From the NCBI GenBank assembly GCA_021325455.1, contig JAJPHD010000026.1, forward strand, positions 124,001 through 188,000: a stretch of 64,000 nucleotides of DNA. Direction: 5' to 3'. The stretch's first letter is position 1; each line of letters opens with the position of its first letter. The notes beneath the pieces were generated by a model. That model was given only the letters and a program-made list of their open reading frames with translations, was not told the DNA's origin and did no database searches. Positions 33,501 to 42,066 of the stretch are shown piece by piece. Origin of the DNA: Actinomycetota bacterium. GTDB lineage: Bacteria > Actinomycetota > Acidimicrobiia > Acidimicrobiales > JAJPHD01. The translations under genes and the position numbers were made by a program.

Positions 33501-34645
33501 CGGGCCACCTCGAAGGCCAGGAGGGCACGGTCGATGTCGGCCTCGTCCTGGGTGGCCTCCACCGAGCAACGGAGCAGGGCGCCGCTCTTGGAGACGGCCG
33601 GGGCCACGCAGCAGTTGGTGTAGACCCCCTCCTCGAGCAGGGCCCTCCAGAGGAGGGCCGCCCGCCAGTCGTCGCCGATCACCACCGGGACGATGGCCGC
33701 GGGGGGAGGCTCCCCCACCTGGAACCCGAGGTCGGCCAGGCCTCGGTGGAGCTGGCGGGCCCGGTCGCACACCGCCTCCCGCCGCCATTCCTCGTCCCGG
33801 GCTATCCGGGTGGCGCACAGGGCGGCGGCCACGGCGGCCGGGACCCCGGAGGCGGTGAACAGGAAGGACCGGCAGGCGATGCGCATGTACTCGATGACGT
33901 CGTGGGGACCGGCGAGGAACCCCCCGCAGGAGGCCAGGGACTTGGAGAAGGTGCCCATCACCAGGTCCGGCCGGACGCCGGCCTGGGCTGCCGTGCCGGC
34001 CCCCTTGGGGCCGATCACCCCCAGGGAGTGGGCCTCGTCCACCAGGACCCGCGCCCCCATCTCGCGGCAGGCGCCCACTATCGGCTCCACCGCCCCGAGG
34101 TCCCCCTCCATCGAGTAGACACCCTCGACCACCACCAGGGCGCCGCCCCCTCCCTGGTCGGCCCACGCCCTCAGCCGGCGCCTCAGGCTGGGGACGGAGT
34201 TGTGGCCGAACGACCTCATCCGCCCCGGGCACAGCCGGGCCCCGTCCACCACGCTGGCATGGCTGGCGGCGTCCACGAGGGCCAGGTCCCTCGGCCCGAC
34301 GAGGGTGGAGATGGTGCCCAGGTTGACCGAGTAGCCGGTGGTGAAGACCAGGCAGGACTCCGTGCCCATCCAGTCGGCCAGCTCCTCCTCCAGCTGGCGG
34401 TGGAGCGAGAGGGTCCCGTTCATGAGGCGGCTCCCGGTGCACCCGGTGCCGAAGGTCTCGAGCGCCTCGGCCGCCGCCTTGCGCACCCGGGGGTCGTGGG
34501 CCAGGCCCAGGTAGTTGTTGGACCCCAGCATGACGAGGTCCCCGGGCCAGGCGTCGAGCTCGAAGAAGAAGGGCATGAGGCCCATGCTCTGGGCCGCCCG
34601 GTACTCCTCCAGCCTGGGGTTCTGGCACTTGGCGAACAGGTCCAT
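33485..34645 (-). CDS. alpha-oxoamine synthase, serine palmitoyltransferase-like
   Basis: A 386-residue PLP enzyme of the family that includes AONS (BioF), KBL and serine palmitoyltransferase. It condenses an amino acid with an acyl thioester and releases CO2. Seen: G-S-N-N-Y-L-G-L, F-G-T-G-C-T-G-S-R-L-M-N-G, H-A-S-V-V-D-G near residue 135, V-D-E-A-H-S-L-G, and the Schiff-base Lys235 in F-S-K-S-L-A. The G-T-G-C-T-G-S-R-L-N-G and N-L-G-T-I-S segments read more like bacterial SPT than BioF, and no bio genes are nearby. Start ATG 34645 is 2 bp after the ketosynthase stop. Confidence 0.82.
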   Translation of the reverse strand: MDLFAKCQNPRLEEYRAAQSMGLMPFFFELDAWPGDLVMLGSNNYLGLAHDPRVRKAAAEALETFGTGCTGSRLMNGTLSLHRQLEEELADWMGTESCLVFTTGYSVNLGTISTLVGPRDLALVDAASHASVVDGARLCPGRMRSFGHNSVPSLRRRLRAWADQGGGGALVVVEGVYSMEGDLGAVEPIVGACREMGARVLVDEAHSLGVIGPKGAGTAAQAGVRPDLVMGTFSKSLASCGGFLAGPHDVIEYMRIACRSFLFTASGVPAAVAAALCATRIARDEEWRREAVCDRARQLHRGLADLGFQVGEPPPAAIVPVVIGDDWRAALLWRALLEEGVYTNCCVAPAVSKSGALLRCSVEATQDEADIDRALLAFEVARSKLD

Positions 34646-34647
34646 CT

Positions 34648-35859
34648 CTAGGGCACCGCCGGCAGGAACACGAGGCAGCCGTTGTGGCCACCGAAACCAA
34701 AGGAGTTGGAAAGGGCCGGGGCGGGCTCCCACGGCCGGGGCGAGCCTGCCACCACGTCCAGTGGCACCTCAGGGTCGGGGACCCCGTACCCGGCGGTGGG
34801 GGGGATCAGGCCCTTCTCCAGGGCCAGCACCGTTGCCACCGCCTCGATGGCCCCGGCCGCCCCCAGGGTGTGGCCGATCACCCCCTTGATGGAGGTGACG
34901 GGCGGGCCCGGCGTGCCGAAGACCTTGGCGATGGCCCTGGCCTCGGCAACGTCGTTGAGCTTGGTGGCGGTGCCGTGGGCGTTGATGTGCCCCACGTCAC
35001 CGGGGTCCACCCCGGCGTCGGCCAGGGCCAGCTCCATGCAAACCGCCGCTCCCTCTCCCTCGGGGGAGGGGGCGGTGATGTGGTAGGCGTCGGAGGTGCT
35101 GGCTGCCCCGGCCAGCTCGGCGTGGACCCGGGCGCCCCGCTCCCGGGCGGCCTCCCAGTCCTCGAGCACCATCACCGCCGCCCCCTCGCCGAGGACTATG
35201 CCGTCGCGCCTCGAGTCGAAGGGACGGCACTGCCCCGAGGGCGACAGCACGGTCATGTTGGCGAAGGAGGCCAGGGTGATGGGGCTCAAGATGGCCTCGG
35301 TGCCCCCGGCCAGGACGGCCTGGCACCGTCCGGTGGCCACCAGCTCAGCACCGTAGGCAAGGGCATGGGCACCCGAGGCGCAGGCGGTGGCCATGGTCTG
35401 GGACGGGCCCCTCCACCCGAACCGGGCCGAGATGGTGGCGGCGGGGGCATTGGGCATGATGGTGGGGACCAGCGAGGGCGAGACCCGGTCCAGGCCCTTG
35501 GCCCGGCTCACGTCGAACTGGGCCTCCATCGTTATCATGCCTCCGATCCCGCTGCCCATGACCACCCCTGCCCGCAAGGGGTCAACCTCCACCCCTGAGT
35601 CGGAAAGAGCCATCTGGGCCGCCGCCAGGGCCAGGAGGCTGAAGCGGTCCCTCTGGCGGGCCAGCTTGGGACCACAGGAGGCCACCGGGTCGAAGTCCTC
35701 CACCCGCCGGGCGGGGCCCGGTGGCGGTTGCTGGCAGAGCCCGTCCCAGAAGGCCTCCAGGCCGGTCCCACAGGGAGCGAGGACCCCCATGCCTGTCACC
35801 GCCACCCGCCTTCCCCTCGCACCGTCGCTGGGGCCGGCCGGCCCCCAGGCGATGCGCAT
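34648..35859 (-). CDS. beta-ketoacyl-ACP synthase, FabF-like
   Basis: A 403-residue ketosynthase. The catalytic triad is Cys160 in T-A-C-A-S-G-A, His in I-N-A-H-G-T-A-T, and His in V-I-G-H-T-L-G-A-A-G; the C-terminus S-N-S-F-G-F-G-G-H-N is typical of FabF. It elongates acyl chains on ACP with malonyl units. It begins the cassette that continues with the oxoamine synthase and the SDR, with 2 bp between the first two. No acyl carrier protein is seen beside it. The first 17 residues before R-V-A-V-T-G-M-G are a non-conserved extension. Confidence 0.9.
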   Translation of the reverse strand: MRIAWGPAGPSDGARGRRVAVTGMGVLAPCGTGLEAFWDGLCQQPPPGPARRVEDFDPVASCGPKLARQRDRFSLLALAAAQMALSDSGVEVDPLRAGVVMGSGIGGMITMEAQFDVSRAKGLDRVSPSLVPTIMPNAPAATISARFGWRGPSQTMATACASGAHALAYGAELVATGRCQAVLAGGTEAILSPITLASFANMTVLSPSGQCRPFDSRRDGIVLGEGAAVMVLEDWEAARERGARVHAELAGAASTSDAYHITAPSPEGEGAAVCMELALADAGVDPGDVGHINAHGTATKLNDVAEARAIAKVFGTPGPPVTSIKGVIGHTLGAAGAIEAVATVLALEKGLIPPTAGYGVPDPEVPLDVVAGSPRPWEPAPALSNSFGFGGHNGCLVFLPAVP

Positions 35860-36096
35860 CAGGTCGGCGGGGCCGTTGCCCGGGCGGGGGTCCCTCGCCT
35901 CTGCCGCTGAGCCTCGCCGGGGCTCCGCATCCCGCCCCTTCGCTGAACCATGCCGCTCCTCGTCACCGCCAGGATGGGTGAGACCCTACCGACGTCGGGC
36001 ATCGGTTCGCACGCATTACCCGGGCGCGGTCCGCCCCCGGCGGGGCAGGGTGGGCCATGATGCTCAGGTGGGACGGGGCATCCCCACCTGGCCGGC

Positions 36097-37233
36097 ATGA
36101 GGATCGCCTTCGTGACCGAGACGTGGCGGCCTTCGGTGGATGGGGTGGTGACGCGCCTGGAGGCAACCCTCTCCCAGCTGGCCCGGCTCGGCCACCAGGC
36201 CCTGGTGGTGGCCCCGAGGGGTGGGGAGGCGGAATGGTGCGGGGCCCCTGTGGTGGGGATGCCGGCCGTGGGCCTGCCCTTCCTGGCCGGGGGCAAGCCC
36301 TGGGGGCTGCCCACCCCCGGAGCAGCGAGGGCGGTGGAGCGCTTCCATCCCGACGTGGTCCACGTCCTGCACCCCTTCGTGCTGGGCCTGGCGGGGGTGC
36401 TGGCCGCCAGGCGCGGCCGCCACCCCCTGGTCGCCTCCTTCCACCAGGACATCGCCCTGGTGGCGGCCCGCTACCACCTGGGCTGGCTGGGCCCCGTCAT
36501 CTGGGCCTACACCCGCCGCCTGCAGGGCATGGCGGATGTCAACCTGGTCACCTCGCGGGCCGCTGGCGCCACCCTGGAGCGCCATGGGCTGGGGACGCCG
36601 GTCCTGTGGCCCTATGGGGTGGACCTGGAGCGCTTCCACCCCTCCCGGCGCAGCGAGCGGGTCCGCAAAGCCCTGACCGGAGGCGCTGGTGCCGACGTGG
36701 TCGCTCTCTACGTGGGCCGGCTGGCACCGGAGAAGGACCTGAGCCGCCTCGAGGAGCTGGCCGCCGACCCGGGCATCCATCTGGCCGTGGTGGGGGACGG
36801 CCCCCTCCGCAGCGCCATGGAGCACCGCATGGCCGGTCCTTCTGCCACGTTCCTCGGGTCCCTCTCGGGCGACGAGCTGGCCGAGGCCTACGCCTCAGCC
36901 GACGTCTTCGTGTTCCCGTCGACAACCGAGACCCTGGGACTCGTCCTCCTCGAGGCTCTCGCCTCAGGCCTGCCGGTGGTCGCCCTGGAGACCGAGACCA
37001 GCACCGAGCTCCTCTCGGGAGACTCGGGAAGCCGCCTGTGCCCGGTGGGCAGCGTAGGGTTGTTGCCGGCGATGGTGCGAGAGATGGGCACCCTGGGTCC
37101 GGAGTGGAGGCGTCGTTCCGCCCATGCGAGACGGGCAGCAGAGCGATGGAGCTGGGGACAGGCCACCGAGCGGCTGGTGGCCGTGTACGAGGCGGTGATC
37201 CGCGCTGACCGACACGGAGGAGAAGCAGGGTAG
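36097..37233 (+). CDS. GT4-family glycosyltransferase
   Basis: A 378-residue GT-B fold enzyme. The N-terminal domain begins R-I-A-F-V-T-E-T-W-R-P-S-V-D-G-V, like the mannosyltransferases MgtA/PimB, and the C-terminal nucleotide-sugar site reads F-V-F-P-S-T-T-E-T-L-G-L-V-L-L-E-A near residue 275, with Y-V-G-R-L-A-P-E-K-D. It probably adds mannose or a similar sugar to a lipid or polyprenyl acceptor on the inner face of the membrane. Divergent from the ketosynthase cassette (237 bp between starts) and overlapped at its end by gtrA. Confidence 0.87.
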   Translation: MRIAFVTETWRPSVDGVVTRLEATLSQLARLGHQALVVAPRGGEAEWCGAPVVGMPAVGLPFLAGGKPWGLPTPGAARAVERFHPDVVHVLHPFVLGLAGVLAARRGRHPLVASFHQDIALVAARYHLGWLGPVIWAYTRRLQGMADVNLVTSRAAGATLERHGLGTPVLWPYGVDLERFHPSRRSERVRKALTGGAGADVVALYVGRLAPEKDLSRLEELAADPGIHLAVVGDGPLRSAMEHRMAGPSATFLGSLSGDELAEAYASADVFVFPSTTETLGLVLLEALASGLPVVALETETSTELLSGDSGSRLCPVGSVGLLPAMVREMGTLGPEWRRRSAHARRAAERWSWGQATERLVAVYEAVIRADRHGGEAG

Positions 37234-37708
37234 GAGACCGAGCCGACAGATCGATCCCTACGGGTCGTCCTACGGCGGCATCAGGGGCTGGGTCCGCCAG
37301 TTCCTGAAGTTCGCCACCGTCGGACTCAGCAGCACCGGCATCGAGCTCGCCCTGTACAACCTCCTGCTCTTCATCCACCAGCCGAGCGGGGCGGGCCTGC
37401 TGGTCGTCTACAGCACGGTCGGGGTGGTGGCTGCGGTGGTGAACAGCTACCACTGGAACAGCCGGTGGGCGTTCCGGGCCGGAGCCGCCCGGCGGGGACG
37501 GCGCGCCGCCCGGCAGCGCCTCCTCTTCCTGGTCCAGTCGGGCTGCAACATCGGCATCAACGACGGGGTGGTGGCCGTGACCGCTCCCTTCCTGCTCCAT
37601 TCCCACCTCATGCCCGCCGTGGCGGCCAGCAACCTGGCCAAGGTGGCGGCCATGGCCTCGGCGTCGCTGTTCAGCTTCGTGGTGCTGCGCCTCATCGTGT
37701 TCCGCTGA
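37205..37708 (+). CDS. GtrA-family membrane protein with a non-canonical start
   Basis: A protein of about 167 residues with four membrane segments typical of GtrA, a family that helps flip polyprenyl-linked sugars. It begins its conserved part R-Q-F-L-K-F-A-T-V-G-L, and T-Y-like W-N-S-R-W-A-F is the conserved loop. No ATG, GTG or TTG occurs in frame between the stop at 37196 and the internal GTG at 37424, which would delete the first two helices; CTG 37205 (M-T-D-T-E-E-K) is the best candidate, overlapping the glycosyltransferase by 29 bp. A sequencing error is the alternative. Confidence 0.7.
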   Translation: MTDTEEKQGRRPSRQIDPYGSSYGGIRGWVRQFLKFATVGLSSTGIELALYNLLLFIHQPSGAGLLVVYSTVGVVAAVVNSYHWNSRWAFRAGAARRGRRAARQRLLFLVQSGCNIGINDGVVAVTAPFLLHSHLMPAVAASNLAKVAAMASASLFSFVVLRLIVFR

Positions 37709-37737
37709 GCCGCCGGCCCGGGGACTAGGGTCGCGCC

Positions 37738-38547
37738 GTGGCCAGGACCGCCCCCGCCCGACTGCCCCGCCCCGGTGCCCACCGGCCCGCCACCAGCCTC
37801 AAGGGCCGCCTGGACCGGGCCGTGATCTCACTCGGGTTCCAGGGCATCCTCATGGTGGAGAAGCTGATCCGGCGCTATTCGATCGTCCCCGATCTCCCCT
37901 TCCTCCCCCCTACCACCTTCCCCTGGGTCGCCGAGGTGGAAGCCGGCTGGCAGGCGATGAGGGAGGAGCTGGACGAGGTGCTCTCCTACCGGGAGGCCCT
38001 CCCCAACTTCCAGGACATCTCCGTCGACCAGGCCGAGCTCACCAACGACGATCGCTGGAAGACGTTCTTCTTCTTCGCCTACGGGTTCCGCTCGGAGGAG
38101 AACTGCGCCCGCTGCCCGAGGACTGCCGCCCTCCTCGACCGGATCCCCGGGCTCACCACCGCCTTCTTCTCCATCCTCGGCCCGGGCAAGCACCTGCCCG
38201 AGCACCGTGGCCCCTACAAGGGGGTGCTGCGCTACCACCTGGCCCTCAAGGTGCCCGACCCCCCCGGCGCCTGCCGGATCAAGGTGGGAGGAGAGGAGGC
38301 CGCCTGGCAGGAGGGCCACAGCCTCCTCTTCGACGACACCTATCCCCATGAGGCCTGGAACGACACTGATCAGGACCGGGTGGTCCTCTTCGCCGACGTG
38401 GTGAGGCCGCTGCCTCCCCCCGTGTCCTGGCTCAACCAGCTGGTCATCAAGTCCATTGCCTCCTCGCCCTTCGTGAAGGACGGCAAGTCCCGCCACGAGG
38501 CCTGGGAGAAGGGCTTCGAGGAGCTGTGGCGGAGGGGCCGGGGATAG
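37738..38547 (+). CDS. aspartyl/asparaginyl beta-hydroxylase family (LpxO-like)
   Basis: A 269-residue Fe(II)/2-oxoglutarate-dependent oxygenase of the AspH/LpxO family. The iron and cosubstrate region reads P-E-H-R-G-P-Y-K-G-V-L-R-Y-H-L and the second histidine is in D-D-T-Y-P-H-E-A-W-N; N-F-Q-D-I-S and F-F-F-F-A-Y-G are also family features. Bacterial members hydroxylate lipid acyl chains (LpxO, OlsC). This organism type has no lipid A, so another lipid, perhaps the aminolipid suggested by the nearby genes, could be the substrate. A hydrophobic patch near residues 28-42 may attach it to the membrane. Confidence 0.85.
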   Translation: MARTAPARLPRPGAHRPATSLKGRLDRAVISLGFQGILMVEKLIRRYSIVPDLPFLPPTTFPWVAEVEAGWQAMREELDEVLSYREALPNFQDISVDQAELTNDDRWKTFFFFAYGFRSEENCARCPRTAALLDRIPGLTTAFFSILGPGKHLPEHRGPYKGVLRYHLALKVPDPPGACRIKVGGEEAAWQEGHSLLFDDTYPHEAWNDTDQDRVVLFADVVRPLPPPVSWLNQLVIKSIASSPFVKDGKSRHEAWEKGFEELWRRGRG

Positions 38548-38588
38548 GAACCGGCCCCTCCCCGGCGCCCCGCCCGAGGTCCCTCGGC

Positions 38589-39713
38589 TCAGAGGCGCCG
38601 CTCGTAGAGGCGCCAGGTCTTGTGGTGAACCGCCCCCATGGACTCGACGGCCGAGTTGATCTTGTGGTTGGTGGCCAGGGTCCAGGACGCCTCGGCGCTG
38701 GCAATGCGGGGCTTGGACGCCAGCCGCTCGATCAGGGCCCCGTAGAGCAGGGGCCCGACCCCCCGGCTCTCGTACTCCGGGCGGACCCCCAGCAACAGGA
38801 CGCGTGCCGCCGTGATGCGGCGCTGGGCCAGGAGGAGGCGCAGCCAGCCGGTGGGCAGCAGCCGGCCGTCCCGCAGGCTGGCCACCGCCTGGTTGATGTC
38901 GGGCACGGCCAGGGCGGCCGCCACCGTCTCGCCCGAGGGCCGCTCCACGAAGAGGGCCAGGTCGGGATCGGCTATGAGCTTCAGCTCCTTGGCCAGGTGG
39001 CTCACCTCGGCCTCGGTCATGGGCGCGAACCCCCAGTTGTGCGACCAGGCCGCGTTGTAGATGTCGAAGAAGCGGCGCACCTCGGCATCGAAGTGGCGCA
39101 TGCTGGCGCTCCGAACCTGGTAGGGGCCCCGCTGGCGCAGCCGCTCCAGCACCGCCTGCTGGCGGCTGGAAAGGTGCGGGATCCCGGGCCCGAAGCGCCA
39201 GCCCCACAGGTCCATCACCGCTGACCAGCCCGAGTCCAGCCAGAGCTTCTCGTAGTAGGCCGGATTGTGGGGGGTGAGGAGGGTGGGGGGGTGCTCGCGG
39301 CCCTCGACGAGCAGGCCGATCTCGTCGTTGGTGGTGAAGGAGGCCGGCCCCACGCAGGCCTGCATGCCCTGGGAGCCCGCCCAGTTCCAGGCCCGCTCGA
39401 AGAGGGCCGAGGCCACGGCCGGGTCATCCACGCACTCGAAGAACCCCACCCAGGCCCAGGACAGGCCCTGGAACTCGTTGAACATGGTGTCGACGCAGGC
39501 CCCGATGCGGCCCACCGGGTGGCCGTCCTGGTATGCCATCCACAGCTGCACCCGCTGGTGGGTGTTGGCCGGGTGACGGGGAGAGATGCGGTCCCGCACC
39601 GAACGGCGCAGGGGAGGCACCCAGCCCGGCTCCGAGCCGAACAGCCGGAAGGGAAGGCCGACAAAGCGCGACCGCCCGAGGGGACCCCGCACGGGACGAA
39701 CGTCCAATCCCAC
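38589..39713 (-). CDS. YghO-type GNAT N-acyltransferase (bCerS-like?)
   Basis: A 374-residue two-part GNAT-fold protein. The N-terminus V-R-P-V-R-G, F-V-G-L-P-F-R-L-F, P-G-W-V-P-P-L-R, the middle F-F-E-C-V-D-D, G-L-L-V-E-G and T-P-H-N-P-A-Y-Y match the family I know as YghO. The C-terminal L-L-L-G-V-R-P-E-Y-E-S-R-G-V-G-P-L-L holds the acyl-CoA loop. From memory, the bacterial ceramide synthase bCerS of Caulobacter is a relative, which would fit an N-acylation step on the product of the oxoamine synthase nearby. GTG start. Convergent with the hydroxylase gene. Confidence 0.72.
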   Translation of the reverse strand: MGLDVRPVRGPLGRSRFVGLPFRLFGSEPGWVPPLRRSVRDRISPRHPANTHQRVQLWMAYQDGHPVGRIGACVDTMFNEFQGLSWAWVGFFECVDDPAVASALFERAWNWAGSQGMQACVGPASFTTNDEIGLLVEGREHPPTLLTPHNPAYYEKLWLDSGWSAVMDLWGWRFGPGIPHLSSRQQAVLERLRQRGPYQVRSASMRHFDAEVRRFFDIYNAAWSHNWGFAPMTEAEVSHLAKELKLIADPDLALFVERPSGETVAAALAVPDINQAVASLRDGRLLPTGWLRLLLAQRRITAARVLLLGVRPEYESRGVGPLLYGALIERLASKPRIASAEASWTLATNHKINSAVESMGAVHHKTWRLYERRL

Positions 39714-39927
39714 TTAGCCACCCTCCTCGTGCCGCCGGACGCCCAGACGCTACCCGGGACTGCCCCGGCACCGCCGACACTGCTCCCAGCCCAAGCCCGG
39801 CCGGGGGCCGCGGTACCTGTGGGACGAGGCGTCATTAGGCTCGGCCTCGTGTCTAGGCGGGCGGCACACAAGGTCTGATCACGCGCGTGTCCAGGAACTC
39901 CGGCGGCGGCTCGGGAGCCGAGGCTGC

Positions 39928-42033
39928 ATGAGCAGCGCCCAGCTCTCCCCGCGGGCCTCTCGGGTGCTGCTCTCGGTCACGGAGGTCGCGGCTCCCAAGG
40001 ACCCGAAGGAGGCGCCCGCCCACCCCCGCCCCCCTGCCCGCCGGCGAGCCTCGGGGTACTGGCCCGGCCTGGACGGCATGAGGGCCCTCGCAGTGGCAGC
40101 GGTCGTCGCCTACCACCTGGACCCGGGTTTGCTCCCTGCGGGCTTCTTCGGCGTCGACATCTTCTTCGTCATCTCCGGCTACCTGATCACCAGCCTCCTC
40201 GCCGGCGAATGGGCCAAGCGCGGTGGGGTCGACCTCAAGGCCTTCTGGCTGAGGCGGGTGAAGCGCCTCTATCCGGCAGTGGTGGCCCTTCTCGTGGTCG
40301 TGGTGGTGATCGGGGCCACGCTGGTCCCTGATGCCCTGGCCTCGGCCCGCTGGACCATCGCCGCCGCCCTCGTCTACCTCACCAACTGGTGGTTCATCTT
40401 CCACCACGTGCCCTACTTCCAGGCCGTGGGCCGCCCGCCGATCCTGGTGCACTTCTGGTCTCTCGCCATCGAGGAGCAGTACTACCTCCTCTGGCCGCCG
40501 GTGCTGGCGATCCTGTTGCTGCGCTGGCGCCGCCCCGGCAAGGTGGCCTTGCTCGCCCTGGCCGGCGCCGCTGCCTCCACCTTGGCGATGGCCCTGCTCT
40601 ACCACCCGGGGGCGAGCATCAACCGGGTGTACTACGGCAGCGACACCCACTGCCAGGGGCTCCTGCTCGGGTCGGCGCTGGGCCTCCTGGTCCCCCCGTC
40701 CCGCATGAGGGACGGGTTGAAGGCCGGGGCGCGCTGGGTGCTCGACGGGGTAGGCACGGCTGCCGTGGCCGGCCTAATCGCCCTGATGGTGGTGCTCAAC
40801 CAGGCCACGACCATCACCTGGCGGGGTGGCTTCGGCGTCGTGGTGCTGCTGGCAGGTGCGGCCGTGGTGGTGGCCGCCCACCCGGCCAGCCGGCTGTCCA
40901 AGGCGCTCAGCTGGGCGCCCCTGCGATGGCTGGGCACCCGCTCCTACTCCGTCTACCTGTGGCACTGGCCCATCCTCGACCTCACCCGGCCCCACCAGGA
41001 CCTGCCCTTCGCCGGTGCCCCTCTGGTGGTGCTGCGCCTGGTCCTCATCGCGGTGGCCTCCGAGGCTTCCTACCGCCTGGTGGAGCAGCCCTGGAGGTCG
41101 GGACGGGCCCAGGCCGCCCTGCGCTCCGTGCTGGCCCGCCGGCCGGCGCACCGCCGGCTGGGCGCCCTGTCGGCCTCCGGTGCGCTGGCGACCCTGGTGG
41201 CCCTGGTCGTGACCGCCCCCTCCCCCAGCTCCTCCCTTCCGTTCCACACCACCGCCACCCCCGCTGCGGCCCGGGCGGTGACCCCCCTCCGCCGCTCCAG
41301 GCCGGTCTCCAGCCCTCCCCAGGGGGGCCAACTGGGACGGGGTGGGGTGGCCGGATCAAGCACCTCTAGCAGCGAGCCTTCCCTCCGCGTCCACCAGCAA
41401 GGCCCCGGCTCGCTGGTGGGCGCCGCTGGCCGGCGCCCGGTGTCCGCCGCTGGCCTGGGCGGCCGGCCCCGGCATGCAAAGGCTCCGAGGACCACGCCCG
41501 CCACGGGAGCTTCGCCGCCGACGACGGGACCTCCCGGCCTGCTGCATGCCCCACCCGGCAGGCCCGTCCTCGCCATCGGCGACTCGGTGATGCTGGCCGC
41601 CAGCCAGGACCTGCAGGAGGCGTTCGGCTCCTCCATCACCGTCGATGCCAAGGTGGGCAGGCAGGTGTCCGAGGGCCTGGCCCGCCTGGCCGCCTACCGG
41701 GCCGCCGGGCGGCTGAGGGGCCTGCGGGCCGTGGTGGTGGACCTGGGGAGCAACGGACCCTTCATCCCCCAGCAGCTGCACCAGCTGGAGAGCATCACCA
41801 GGGGCGTCCCCGAGGTGGTGCTGGTGAACGTGCGCGTGCCCCGCGCGTGGCAGTCCATCACCAACCAGACCATCGCCTCGGGGGTGGCCACCGACCCCCG
41901 GCTCAGGCTGGCCGACTGGTACCAGGCCTCGGCCTCCCCGAGCCTCCTCTGGCCCGACCAGATCCACCCCGACCCGGCGGGTCAGGTCGTGTACTCGAAC
42001 CTGGTCGTCCGGGCCGTGGGGCAGGGCCCCTAG
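39928..42033 (+). CDS. acyltransferase-3/SGNH two-domain O-acyltransferase
   Basis: A 701-residue OafA-like protein. Residues about 45-400 form the ten-helix acyltransferase-3 domain (G-L-D-G-M-R-A-L-A-V, F-F-G-V-D-I-F-F-V-I-S-G, F-W-S-L-A-I-E-E-Q). A Pro/Ser/Arg-rich linker of roughly 120 residues follows. Residues about 545-700 are an SGNH hydrolase-like domain with A-I-G-D-S-V-M, D-L-G-S-N-G and W-P-D-Q-I-H-P-D. Such proteins move acyl groups from cytoplasmic acyl-CoA to envelope sugars. The linker is of low complexity. A 214-bp upstream gap separates it from the divergent YghO-like gene. Confidence 0.88.
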   Translation: MSSAQLSPRASRVLLSVTEVAAPKDPKEAPAHPRPPARRRASGYWPGLDGMRALAVAAVVAYHLDPGLLPAGFFGVDIFFVISGYLITSLLAGEWAKRGGVDLKAFWLRRVKRLYPAVVALLVVVVVIGATLVPDALASARWTIAAALVYLTNWWFIFHHVPYFQAVGRPPILVHFWSLAIEEQYYLLWPPVLAILLLRWRRPGKVALLALAGAAASTLAMALLYHPGASINRVYYGSDTHCQGLLLGSALGLLVPPSRMRDGLKAGARWVLDGVGTAAVAGLIALMVVLNQATTITWRGGFGVVVLLAGAAVVVAAHPASRLSKALSWAPLRWLGTRSYSVYLWHWPILDLTRPHQDLPFAGAPLVVLRLVLIAVASEASYRLVEQPWRSGRAQAALRSVLARRPAHRRLGALSASGALATLVALVVTAPSPSSSLPFHTTATPAAARAVTPLRRSRPVSSPPQGGQLGRGGVAGSSTSSSEPSLRVHQQGPGSLVGAAGRRPVSAAGLGGRPRHAKAPRTTPATGASPPTTGPPGLLHAPPGRPVLAIGDSVMLAASQDLQEAFGSSITVDAKVGRQVSEGLARLAAYRAAGRLRGLRAVVVDLGSNGPFIPQQLHQLESITRGVPEVVLVNVRVPRAWQSITNQTIASGVATDPRLRLADWYQASASPSLLWPDQIHPDPAGQVVYSNLVVRAVGQGP

Positions 42034-42066
42034 CGGCCCGGGGCGCACCGCTCCCGGGGAGGCACC

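Noticed and set aside
33485-34645. Calling this gene bioF or kbl
   Set aside because: No biotin or threonine-degradation genes are nearby and several segments look more like serine palmitoyltransferase, so I kept the wider family name.
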